DNA of 64,000 bases from NCBI GenBank assembly GCA_963748925.1, contig CAVVKG010000007.1, positions 124,001 through 188,000 of the forward strand, given 5' to 3'. A model generated the notes under the pieces. That model searched no databases, was not told the DNA's origin, and saw only the letters and a program-made list of their open reading frames with translations. A program made the translations under genes and the position numbers. Of the stretch, positions 56,731 through 64,000 are shown one piece after another (position 1 is the stretch's first letter; every line of letters begins with the position of its first letter). This DNA is from Cryomorpha sp963748925. Its GTDB lineage: Bacteria > Bacteroidota > Bacteroidia > Flavobacteriales_D > Cryomorphaceae.

Positions 56731-57980
56731 TTCGTGAGTTTATCCCCCGGAAGGGAAGCATAAGCAAAAACAGCCAGCACAAAGTACATGAACGGGGCGT
56801 AAAATGTGGGCGTAACGCTGATGCTGTAAAAAAGTAAAGCTACAAAGGTAGAAACGAGAAGGTACCGCTGTGCAATGCCCAGAAAAATGCGGTGCATCCA
56901 GAACCTGACGAGCATAAAAACATAGAGAAACAACCCGACTATGCCAGTGCAAAAGAGCATACGCACAAAATCGTTGTGCGACCCAATTCCGATAAACTGA
57001 TACACATAGTCAAACTTAAGCGGGTACCCGAAGAACTGCACGGGCACACTTTCGGCCGAGAACTTTGTGAGCATCATGCGCCAGCGTCCCACACGCCCAT
57101 GAAGGAGCCTGTCTGTATCCTGCACTCCCGAATAAACCTGCAAATCGGTTTCTACCAGTGGCGTAATCTGTTCATCAATAAACTGCGGACCCCAAAACGC
57201 AATAAATAGGCCACCAATAAAAATGATGCTCATGGCGAGGCTGGTATTCTTTGACCTGAAATTAAAGAGGAGAAATAAGGCTAGCAGCAAAATAAAGACG
57301 GTGTAAGAAGCCGTGTGGTGAATATTAGCAAGACCAAGCAAGGCCACCATCACAACCGGAATCAGCAGCATTAATCTTTTTCTCTGTGACACAATATGCT
57401 GCCGCGCAAAGTAAAAATAGGATGCCACAATAAGGGCAAATGTGATAAACATACCGTAGCTCATCACGTCACCAAAATTACCCTGTATGCGCTCCATTCC
57501 CCGGCTCTCTTCTATGCGAATAGGAGTGACGAAAATTTCATAAAACAAAAGCAGGGCAACAAAAACACCGGAGTAAAGAAAGCTCTGCAAAATACCGTGG
57601 AGATCGCGGATATCTGTAATACACAAACGCAGGAAGAAGTAGATGTAAACAGGCATTGACAGCTTGAGCACAAACTCAATCGACAACAGCGAAAAGGGGT
57701 CGTAAAAAAGCAGCATCAATGTGCTAAAAAGCACAGCAAAGCTCCAGTACAAAAAGGCTTTATCTGCGGGGTTAAACTTTGGAAACCGGTATTTGACAAA
57801 AGCCAGAATACATGCCAGTGGCGTAAGCACTCCCACAATATACGGAGGCGACAAAAGCGGACTCACCTCCTTTAAAAAGTAAAGGTTATCGACCACAGGC
57901 CTGAAAACCACCAACAGCGGAAACCACCTGAACGCCCAGGGCAAACTCTTAAGCCATTCTATCCACTCCTTGAATGTCAC
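56709..57980 (-). CDS. O-antigen ligase/polymerase-like membrane protein
   Basis: 423 residues with about eleven membrane segments and one large loop (about 265-325, FWGPQFIDEQITPLVETDLQVYSGVQDTDRLLHGRVGRW). GIGSHNDFVRMLFCTGIVGLFLY matches the Wzy_C (WaaL/Wzy) signature with its conserved His and Arg positions. Proteins of this kind polymerise or ligate lipid-linked polysaccharide in the periplasm. First gene of a ligase-glycosyltransferase-AsnB unit. Confidence 0.85.
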   Translation of the reverse strand: MTFKEWIEWLKSLPWAFRWFPLLVVFRPVVDNLYFLKEVSPLLSPPYIVGVLTPLACILAFVKYRFPKFNPADKAFLYWSFAVLFSTLMLLFYDPFSLLSIEFVLKLSMPVYIYFFLRLCITDIRDLHGILQSFLYSGVFVALLLFYEIFVTPIRIEESRGMERIQGNFGDVMSYGMFITFALIVASYFYFARQHIVSQRKRLMLLIPVVMVALLGLANIHHTASYTVFILLLALFLLFNFRSKNTSLAMSIIFIGGLFIAFWGPQFIDEQITPLVETDLQVYSGVQDTDRLLHGRVGRWRMMLTKFSAESVPVQFFGYPLKFDYVYQFIGIGSHNDFVRMLFCTGIVGLFLYVFMLVRFWMHRIFLGIAQRYLLVSTFVALLFYSISVTPTFYAPFMYFVLAVFAYASLPGDKLTKWINREY

Positions 57981-58150
57981 TCCGTATTATCTAGATTTCT
58001 CAAAACCACAAAGAAACTGCGAAGAAAGGTGAAAATGGGAGGAAATAGCAGTTTCTTTTCCACAAACCTGTACAGTTATGAACCGATTAAGGATAATTTT
58101 ATACGCAAATCTTTCAGAAAACTCTATCCTCGTTCAGTCGAAGGATTTGA
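57981..58150. other. Intergenic, start of the 58 kb repeat region
   Basis: The presumed 5' region of the polysaccharide operon is here on the minus strand. No distinct promoter box or hairpin identified. Confidence 0.35.
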
Positions 58151-58445
58151 AAGTGCGCGGGCCCTTAGCTAACCGAGCACCTTTGTGCGAGCTTAGGATT
58201 ACCTTTAAAATAAACACTCTGAGTAAAAGGCGGGCCGGCGGTGGGGCAATTAAAGGCTTCGCCGACATCGGAATACCTAATAAAACTAATACGTATGAGT
58301 AAAACGGAAAAAGTGCGCTATCGACTAAAAGGCGCTTGCGTTTACACCCCTGCGACTATAAAAGTCCGTAGGATACCTACTTTTAAGATCGGGATCGCAC
58401 TTTTTCCGGAGCGGGTGGATAGCATTTTTTAGCTCTTGAATTTTA
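58151..58445 (+). repeat. Repeat B, copy 2 with two internal insertions
   Basis: Same blocks and the same 12-bp stem (CGGAAAAAGTGC 58303-58314; GCACTTTTTCCG 58396-58407) as copy 1 at 35361-35527. Two insertions of about 54 bases (58166-58217 and 58243-58301), absent from copy 1, each end in GAGTAAAA and contain an ATTACCT/AATACCT-type box. They belong to the element D family. Open frames here cross the repeats and are not genes. Confidence 0.75.
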
Positions 58446-58518
58446 TTCGTTAGTGTTCATTTTAATTGTGCTCATGAGCTCGGCTAGCGCCTCGGTTGCT
58501 CCACTTTGTTTCAAGACT

Positions 58519-58580
58519 ACCGAAAGCTCTGCTTGAGCTCACGAATCCAATTTAAAATAATTAAGCATGAGTAAAGTGGA
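58519..58580 (+). repeat. Element D, diverged copy
   Basis: CTCACGAATCCAATTTAAAA followed by CATGAGTAAAGTGGAAA, aligning with the tails of the other element D copies after a short GAAAGCTCTGCTTGAGCTC hairpin-like head. Confidence 0.45.
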
Positions 58581-58697
58581 AATAAAAGTGATGCTTCGCG
58601 TCTCAATTCAGCAATAACCACAAGCCCTAAGGTTGCAGCCCACTCGGTGTGACGCATCTAGGGAAATCACTAGCGCCTCAAACCAAACCAACCCGCA

Positions 58698-59060
58698 CAT
58701 CGGAGATTCACACACTTCGAGTACCTCAGTGCGGCGCATCGAAGATCCTGACGACCAGCGGGAGTGCTTACGTACCGACAGCGTCAGGATTCACACATTC
58801 ATCATTCACCCCTTCCCGCACCCCGACCCTGAAGGGCGCCACCGCACAAGGCCGTGTTCCAAGAGCCACGCAATTCACACATTCATCATTCACACTTTCA
58901 CACATTGAACATTCACACACTTCGAGTACCTCAGTGCGGCGCATCGAACATTCACACTTTCACACTGCACACGCTTGAGTACGTCAGTGCGGCGCTTGAA
59001 CATTCACACTTTCACACATTACACTTCACACATTCACACATTCACACATTCACAATTAAA
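58698..59060 (+). repeat. ACATTCACAC minisatellite with embedded TCGAGTACCTCAGTGCGGCG motif
   Basis: A degenerate array of TTCACACATT, CACACTTTCACAC and GAACATTCACAC units upstream of the histidine kinase. The motif CTTCGAGTACCTCAGTGCGG interrupts it at 58719 and 58920, with a variant at 58974. A long inverted pair TCCTGACG/CGTCAGGA (58746 and about 58782) is also present. Open frames across it read Thr/His/Ser-rich nonsense and are not genes. Confidence 0.8.
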
Positions 59061-59126
59061 ATACGTATCACCTATGCACTTCAATCAATTGCACTAATTT
59101 TAACCCCAAATCCTCTGCAACAATAA

Positions 59127-61025
59127 ATGAACGCTTTTCTTCATAGGCTTATATTTTTTACCACCCTCGCCCTGGCTGGCTTGGGACAAAACGCCTATGC
59201 AGATCAGGACGGTGAAAAACCCGAACCAAACGTTCTGTTGACAGATGAACGATTCTTGCTCGACCCCAACAGCTCCTTCACAATTGAGGATGTGATGAAG
59301 ATGGAATTTAACGACTCCGAGGATGACGCCTACGATCTCCTCAAGAAACTTAATTCCAATAGAATTGTATGGATCCGCACAATCGCGGAAAATCGATCAT
59401 CTCAATATTTTGACGGATATATTTACTCCAACGCCTGCTCTGAACGCACCTACTACTGGATTGAAAATGATAGTCTTTATGAAAACCTCGTTGGTTTTTT
59501 ACAGCCCGAAGAAGACGATGTTATTTTCTTTGACCGTTACTTAACTCCGATCACGCTCGAACCCGGCGAACAAAAAACGTGTATATGTAAAAGTCGGGAA
59601 TTTGTGCGCTACCTGCACGCAAACCCTGTATTCACAGGAATTGCAGAAAAGGATGATTTTAGAGATTTTATAAAACCCGCCGGGACCTCCCCGCTGGTCA
59701 ACCTTCAAGTTTTCTTTAATGGATTGCTTATCTTCCAGCTACTCTACATCCTCATTCAATGGTCGCTCGTAAGGCGAATAGAATATTTCTATTACGGCCT
59801 TTACATCATTTCAGTCTTTGCATATTTCTGGCCACGTCACATTGTTTCCGCCATGAGCATTGATGGAATTGAAGTCCCAATTTCTCATTTCGTTGCTAAC
59901 GCAAATGATATTCTTCTGGTGCTACCCACCTTCTTTTACTTCAGGTTTAGCAGGCATTTTATCGACATGCCCAAGCACAAGCCGGTCTGGAACAGAATAA
60001 TAAAGGTTTTTGAATACACTTTTTTGGGACTAACAGTCATGGTAGCTCTCACAAATGCCATCATACCAAATGACTTACAAAAAGATGCCATTGTCATGGC
60101 GTGTATCGTCATTCAATTTATCTTAACTATTATAGCCTTACGCGGATTCTTTTCGGTAGAAACACTTACCACCCGATTTATTCTCACAGCAGGAATTATT
60201 GCTCTCTCCGCGCATGTGATTTCCATAACACTCTCGGTTTTTAATATCTATCCGAATATCCTCAATATTGCTCCCATCGCTGTTACAATGGTGGGCATCA
60301 TCATTGAGATTGCCATTTTCAATTCCGGTCTTCTCTTTAAAGGAAAGGAAGTGGAAAAGGACAAGTTTATGGCACAAATGAAACTCCTGAAGGAAGTTGA
60401 GGCCAAGCAGAAAATTGAGCTCGAATACGCCGGCGTGCGTGACAAGATAGCACGCGATCTTCACGACGACATTGGGAGCACCCTGAGCAGCGTGAGCATT
60501 TACAGCTATGCAGCAAAAAACAAACTTGCTAATGGCAATATCGACGAAGCAAAAGATCTTCTTGCTTCCATTGAAAAAAATGCCCTCACAACACTCAACT
60601 CTATGGGCGATCTGGTGTGGGCGATAACCCCATCAAACGACTCAGCCGAGAAACTCCTCGAGAGAATCAACTCTTTTGGGTACGAAATTTTAAGTGCTAA
60701 AGAATGCTCGTTTGATATGGAAATAGATCCCTTATTCTATACCTACAACTCAAACCTTGAGCAGCGTCGAAGCCTCTTGCTCATTTGCAAGGAGGCACTA
60801 AACAATGCAGCAAAATACTCCGGAGCAAGCAAAGTTCAGCTTAAAATAACCCCAGACGAAAACGGCTTTAGAGTAGTTATTTCTGATAATGGAAAAGGCT
60901 TTGACATCGAAAAAATCAAGACAGGAAATGGGCTCGGCAGCATGAAATCCAGAGCTTCAACTCTTTCAGATTACTTTGAGATATCATCAACAGAAAATGG
61001 AACTATTGTATCATTCAACATTTAG
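59127..61025 (+). CDS. 7TM-DISM sensor histidine kinase
   Basis: 632 residues. A signal peptide (cut after NAYA) precedes an extracytoplasmic 7TMR-DISMED2-like domain (about 35-185), then seven membrane helices (about 193-400). A short coiled coil (KFMAQMKLLKEVEAKQKIELE) and a HisKA_3 dimerisation domain follow, with the phospho-accepting His446 in ARDLHDDIGSTLSS, then a HATPase domain (LLICKEALNNAAKYSGA, ISDNGKGFDIEK, GNGLGSMKSRA). HisKA_3 kinases pair with NarL/FixJ regulators, as does this one with the gene 117 bases downstream. A carbohydrate or cell-surface cue is plausible from the sensor type and polysaccharide neighbours. Confidence 0.93.
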   Translation: MNAFLHRLIFFTTLALAGLGQNAYADQDGEKPEPNVLLTDERFLLDPNSSFTIEDVMKMEFNDSEDDAYDLLKKLNSNRIVWIRTIAENRSSQYFDGYIYSNACSERTYYWIENDSLYENLVGFLQPEEDDVIFFDRYLTPITLEPGEQKTCICKSREFVRYLHANPVFTGIAEKDDFRDFIKPAGTSPLVNLQVFFNGLLIFQLLYILIQWSLVRRIEYFYYGLYIISVFAYFWPRHIVSAMSIDGIEVPISHFVANANDILLVLPTFFYFRFSRHFIDMPKHKPVWNRIIKVFEYTFLGLTVMVALTNAIIPNDLQKDAIVMACIVIQFILTIIALRGFFSVETLTTRFILTAGIIALSAHVISITLSVFNIYPNILNIAPIAVTMVGIIIEIAIFNSGLLFKGKEVEKDKFMAQMKLLKEVEAKQKIELEYAGVRDKIARDLHDDIGSTLSSVSIYSYAAKNKLANGNIDEAKDLLASIEKNALTTLNSMGDLVWAITPSNDSAEKLLERINSFGYEILSAKECSFDMEIDPLFYTYNSNLEQRRSLLLICKEALNNAAKYSGASKVQLKITPDENGFRVVISDNGKGFDIEKIKTGNGLGSMKSRASTLSDYFEISSTENGTIVSFNI

Positions 61026-61080
61026 CGAGTAAGAAAGAATTTAAAATAAAAATACATTGATACTATTTGACATACTGTAT

Positions 61081-61127
61081 AGCAAGAATTCGTTACCCCT
61101 AAAAGAATTGAAATGCCGTATCTTGCT
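61081..61127. promoter_or_regulatory. Inverted repeat before the response regulator
   Basis: AGCAAGA (61081-61087) and TCTTGCT (61121-61127) are perfect inverted repeats 33 bases apart in the kinase-regulator gap. The right arm overlaps a weak -7-like TATCTTGC 18 bases before the ATG. It could be a binding site for the regulator. Chance is not excluded. Confidence 0.3.
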
Positions 61128-61142
61128 TAAAAGTTTATTAGT

Positions 61143-61796
61143 ATGAGTGCAACTAACCAAAACCCGATTCGCGTAGCCATTTTTGATGACAATCACGAAC
61201 GTCTTCAAAGCTTAAAGTTCCTGATAGAAATGCAATCAGATTTGCTATGCGTAGGCACTTTTCCGGATGCCAACTCTGCCCTTAAAAATGTTGAATCTTC
61301 CAAACCCGATATCATTCTGATGGACATTGAAATGCCCGGAACAACAGGGATCGAAGCAGTGAAGATCATCAAGGAAAAGCATCCCAAAATCACCATTATC
61401 ATGCAAACGGTTTTCGAGGATGAGGAGCGAATTTTTGAGGCAATCAAATCAGGTGCTTCGGGATATATTCTCAAAAAAACCAATCCGGATAAAATCCTGG
61501 AGAGTATTCACGATGCCAGCGAGGGCGGTTCTCCAATGACTCCGGTAATTGCCACCAAGGTTCTCAGCTTCTTTCGGGAAAAGCCTGGGCAGGCGTCAGA
61601 AAAGTACGAGCTCACCGGCCGCGAAAAGGAAATATTGAGCCTGCTCACCAATGGTTTAAGCTATAAAATGATCGCAGCCGAAATTGACGTTTCCTACCAT
61701 ACTGTAAACGCTCACCTGCGCAACATTTACGGAAAACTCCATGTTAACTCACTGGGAGAAGCCGTGGCAAAGGCTATTAAAGAGAGGTTGGTTTAA
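61143..61796 (+). CDS. NarL/FixJ-type response regulator
   Basis: 217 residues. The receiver domain has the acidic pair DD at 15-16, phospho-acceptor Asp61 in ILMDIEMPG, Thr in IMQTVFED and Lys in GYILKKT. The LuxR-type HTH at about 150-215 has LTGREKEILSLLTNGLSYKMIA and YHTVNAHLRNIYGKLHVNS. It is the cognate partner of the upstream histidine kinase; the 117-base gap suggests it may also have its own promoter. Targets are unknown, though the surrounding polysaccharide genes are candidates. Confidence 0.94.
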   Translation: MSATNQNPIRVAIFDDNHERLQSLKFLIEMQSDLLCVGTFPDANSALKNVESSKPDIILMDIEMPGTTGIEAVKIIKEKHPKITIIMQTVFEDEERIFEAIKSGASGYILKKTNPDKILESIHDASEGGSPMTPVIATKVLSFFREKPGQASEKYELTGREKEILSLLTNGLSYKMIAAEIDVSYHTVNAHLRNIYGKLHVNSLGEAVAKAIKERLV

Positions 61797-61964
61797 GCTA
61801 AAGTTCAATGTTCAAAGCGCCGCACTGAGGTACTCGAAGTGTGGGAATGTTCAAAGTTCGCTAAGGACCTGACGATAAATATCAGGATCTTCAATGTAAA
61901 TAATGTGCTGATTTTTGCAGGGTCAATTGCTCGCTGATCTCGCAAATTACGCACCTACATCACT
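61797..61964 (-). repeat. Minisatellite and CCTGA..TCAGG palindrome
   Basis: Reverse-oriented units (CAATGTTCAAAG) with the motif CCGCACTGAGGTACTCGAAG at 61819-61838 and the hairpin CCTGA-CGATAAATA-TCAGG (61868-61886). No gene. Confidence 0.6.
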
Positions 61965-63089
61965 TTACCTCACCAAACTTAAAAGCCAATCGGCAATTTC
62001 CGTCCACCCAAACTCTGCCTGCGCCAATTTTGCCCTCGCAGCGCGATGATCATCATCATGATTAGCTTCAACCCACACTCCTAAATCCGTTTCCCCGGCA
62101 TGGTACACTGCTTGCCTGAATCCGGCTTTGCAATATGCTCCAGACTCCTGTCATTGCCCATCACCATGGGTAGCCCGGTGCCTATCGCCTCAAATATCGA
62201 TATCGCCGGAACGGTGTAAAGCGCCAAATCTGCTGCATTATAGAGCGTGTTGAGTTCGCTTTTTATCTGCATATCCCAGCATTCTAAAACGATTAGCTCC
62301 CAACCGGTTCATCAGCATTTTTTCAAGTTCTTTCGCATACCCATCACCCGCACTACCCACGAGGAGCCACTTCACATTCTCAGGCATTCTCTCAAAAATC
62401 GGAATAGCTTTTTCCAGATTCTTCTCGGCTACTATTCGGGTAGCAGTAATGATAATTTTATCGCTTTCGCGAAAGTTTAGCGCATCTCGCTTCACCCTGC
62501 GCAAGTCTGTCGAAAAGTAGAACGTGTCGGGCCAGAATCCCAGACTGATAAAACCCGATTGACGCCGAAGGATCTCAGCTTCTTTTCCACCCATCATCCG
62601 AGCTGCCGCCTCAAAGCTCTCGGGTGTGTATGCCAGGAGTTTTTCGCTTTCGCGGATAGCCTTTCGATAAGTTGACTTCTTGAAAAGAGCGAACAATAGC
62701 TTTGTTTTTAGCGATCCATTCGCATAAGAATAGGCGTTATCACCAAAAAGCGAAACCACGCGAAATTTTGTCTTAAAAACCGGCTTCGGAAAAGCCTTCC
62801 CAAGACCTATTACAACCACCAGATCGGGGTTGAGCCGATTCAATTCACACTCAATTCCATTGGCAACTACCACTTGCCCAAGGGTAAATTTCGGCTTAAG
62901 TCTAATCACTTCCAACCCTTCCGGATCATCGCCAAATCCTCTATTCAGATTCCCGACATAGGGCGGAATAGCCGTGCTGGTTATAACAGTAATATCATGG
63001 CCGAGTAAGGCAAATGCTCGTGCCAAATGCACTTCCAGGTAGCCCAGCGAGGGAATAAAATGCCCGCAAACAATGGTGATTCTATTCAA
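61965..63089 (-). pseudogene. GT4-type glycosyltransferase with two compensating frameshifts
   Basis: The protein, about 375 residues, reads from ATG 63089: MNRITIVCGHFIPSLGYLEVHLARAFALLGHDITVIT, then ITATRIVAEKNLEKAIPIFERM. It leaves frame at a TTTTT run (62260-62264; AAAAA in coding sense, one too many) and re-enters at TTT (62127-62129; one too few). The out-of-frame section otherwise reads SELNTLYNAADLALYTVPA and ISIFEAIGTGLPMVMGN (EX7E). The tail AGFRQAVYHAGETDLGVW continues to a stop at 61965-61967. Compensating indels in homopolymers suggest sequence errors as much as decay. Confidence 0.82.
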
Positions 63090-63200
63090 TGTTCAAAGTG
63101 TGAATGTGTGAATGTTCAACCCTGACGCTAGCGGTCAGGATCTCCGATACGCCGCACTGAGGTACTCGAAGTGTGTGAATTTTCAATTTCCAAAGTGTAA
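63090..63200 (-). repeat. Minisatellite with palindrome and CCGCACTGAGGTACTCGAAG motif
   Basis: Reverse-oriented TGTGAATGTTCAA units. The hairpin CCTGAC-GCTAGCG-GTCAGG is at 63121-63139, and the motif CCGCACTGAGGTACTCGAAG at 63152-63171 recurs as at 58.7, 58.9 and 61.8 kb. Confidence 0.65.
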
Positions 63201-63238
63201 ATCTATAAATAGTTTAATGATGACTTCTATTCATCGAA

Positions 63239-63598
63239 CTACTTCATTCGCTTAATCATAGTTGACCGAATTTTCCCAAGAATTTTACAAATCTCGTCGG
63301 CATCACTTTCCATGCTTTCAAATTCCTTATGGTCTAAATAATCAGTTGCATGAAGTAATCTTAGCCAGTATATTGTCTCTCGGGATTCCTTGTAGGCAAT
63401 TCCAAATTTATTAGTAAAATCTTTATCAGATACTCCGCCGATAGCTTCTTCGACATTGGCTCCTATACTAGTCCCAGATCGCAACAATTGTTTCGAGATT
63501 ACGAATTCCTTTCGCTCACCCGATAATACCTTGCAAAGCATCACAATTCTCACAGCGAAATCAAAAGTCTTCTCTCTTATTATATTTTGCTTCTCCAT
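63239..63598 (-). CDS. Four-helix-bundle protein (S23/avd-like)
   Basis: 119 residues matching the four-helix-bundle family first described from 23S rRNA intervening sequences. Conserved phrases are IREKTFDFAVRIV, KQLLRSGTSIGANVEEAIGG, FGIAYKESRETIYWLRLL and a C-terminal EICKILGKIRSTM. These proteins form pentamers; related Avd proteins act in diversity-generating retroelements, but no reverse transcriptase is present here. They occur often within Bacteroidota glycan clusters and their role there is unknown. Confidence 0.9.
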   Translation of the reverse strand: MEKQNIIREKTFDFAVRIVMLCKVLSGERKEFVISKQLLRSGTSIGANVEEAIGGVSDKDFTNKFGIAYKESRETIYWLRLLHATDYLDHKEFESMESDADEICKILGKIRSTMIKRMK

Positions 63599-63656
63599 TC
63601 AAGCTTCAACATTACACCGTAAATCTAACGATATTAACTCTAAAAACTATCACAAA

Positions 63657-63750
63657 GTCACATTGCCATTCATAATTCACACTTTGAACATTCACACTTT
63701 CACACATTCATCATTCACACTTTCACACTTTCACACTTTCACACATTGAA
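63657..63750 (+). repeat. ACATTCACAC minisatellite, downstream copy
   Basis: TTCACACTTTGAACATTCAC, then tandem CACTTTCACACTTTCACAC to 63750. Same family as at 13.2-13.44 and 58.7-59.06 kb. It fills the gap between the four-helix-bundle gene and the truncated asparagine synthase. Confidence 0.75.
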
Positions 63751-63752
63751 AC

Positions 63753-64000
63753 TCAAACCAACTCCACCTCAAACACCTCCATCCATCTCAGCAATGCATA
63801 GATGCGCCAAAACTCCGTAAGGCCTGAGTTGCTATGTATAGATTTAGAAAACAGCTCAATGACAGCTTCTTTATTCAGCAAATTCGGAATTTGTGACCGA
63901 CTCACTTTCTCAGCAAGCTCTCCTGCCAGCTCCATCCTCCAGCGATCCTGAGGGGCAACAAATCCAAGCTTGTCAATCCTCCAGGCAAGCGAGCTCAATC
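63753..64000 (-). CDS. Asparagine synthase C-terminal fragment (cut by window edge)
   Basis: The last 81 or so codons of a gene whose start lies beyond base 64000. SSLAWRIDKLGFVAPQDRWRMELAGELAEK matches the C-terminal region of AsnB-type synthetases (compare KxGFxxP in the full-length paralogue at 53763-55610, THRRKAGFGMPL). RIYALLRWMEVF corresponds to the last helix. It is a second asparagine-synthase-like enzyme in the polysaccharide region, not a close copy of the first. Confidence 0.75.
   Translation of the reverse strand, partial: LSSLAWRIDKLGFVAPQDRWRMELAGELAEKVSRSQIPNLLNKEAVIELFSKSIHSNSGLTEFWRIYALLRWMEVFEVELV

Noticed and set aside
58633..59126. Open frames of 90-109 codons upstream of the histidine kinase
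   Set aside because: They translate minisatellite into His/Ser/Thr-rich repeats, overlap in several frames and have no family features.
63239..63598. Diversity-generating retroelement suggested by the avd-like four-helix-bundle protein
   Set aside because: No reverse transcriptase, no template repeat/variable repeat pair and no C-type lectin gene in view.

Overview
The window looks like a contig from a member of the Bacteroidota, most likely Flavobacteriia or a marine Cryomorphaceae-like lineage. The genus is not resolvable from what I see. Supporting signs are two proteins with type IX secretion (T9SS) C-terminal sorting domains, TAnnTTTG-type promoter boxes, almost no Shine-Dalgarno sequences, many small beta-barrel and lipoprotein genes, a Bacteroidota-type DUF2490 protein, and abundant dispersed palindromic repeats.

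Layout. 0-20.8 kb is mostly chromosomal housekeeping: a purL-tpx operon, a membrane protein next to a short-chain dehydrogenase, a frameshifted YtcJ-type amidohydrolase, a long-chain acyl-CoA synthetase with a clear terminator, a PAS-LuxR regulator, a CynX-type MFS carrier, a SCO1-like copper protein, a Uma2 protein, an ABC-F ATPase, a membrane-anchored OmpR-type regulator and a class V aminotransferase. 20.8-22.5 kb is a REP array around a RAYT (REP-associated tyrosine transposase). 22.5-33.9 kb holds a giant T9SS adhesin broken by two frameshifts, envelope proteins, a trans-sulfuration enzyme overlapping a broken M20 amidohydrolase, and a TonB-domain protein.

33.9-53.7 kb is accessory. Repeat-rich stretches (33.9-35.7, 37.3-38.5, 50.2-50.6, 51.3-53.7 kb) flank a visibly A/T-richer defence island. 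The island has a VapBC45-like toxin-antitoxin pair, an HNH endonuclease, a four-gene Wadjet/MksBEFG-like SMC system in the order SMC-Toprim-kleisin-KITE, and a PLD-DEAD helicase-DUF3427 protein translationally coupled to a NUDIX hydrolase. Next to it is an IS110-family element. Its ends can be placed to the base against empty copies of its target repeat elsewhere in the window. Its left end contains two hairpin loops whose sequences match its own target and its own termini in the order expected of a bridge RNA.

53.7-64 kb is a surface-polysaccharide region: asparagine synthase, two glycosyltransferases (both frameshifted), an O-antigen ligase-like protein, a second asparagine synthase running off the edge, and a four-helix-bundle protein. 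A 7TM-DISM histidine kinase and its NarL-type regulator sit in the middle. Intergenic space here is filled with an ACATTCACAC-type minisatellite.

Across the window at least seven single-base frameshifts interrupt otherwise well-preserved genes, most of them in homopolymers. This suggests either residual indel errors in the assembly or recent pseudogenes. I saw no rRNA, tRNA or CRISPR array.
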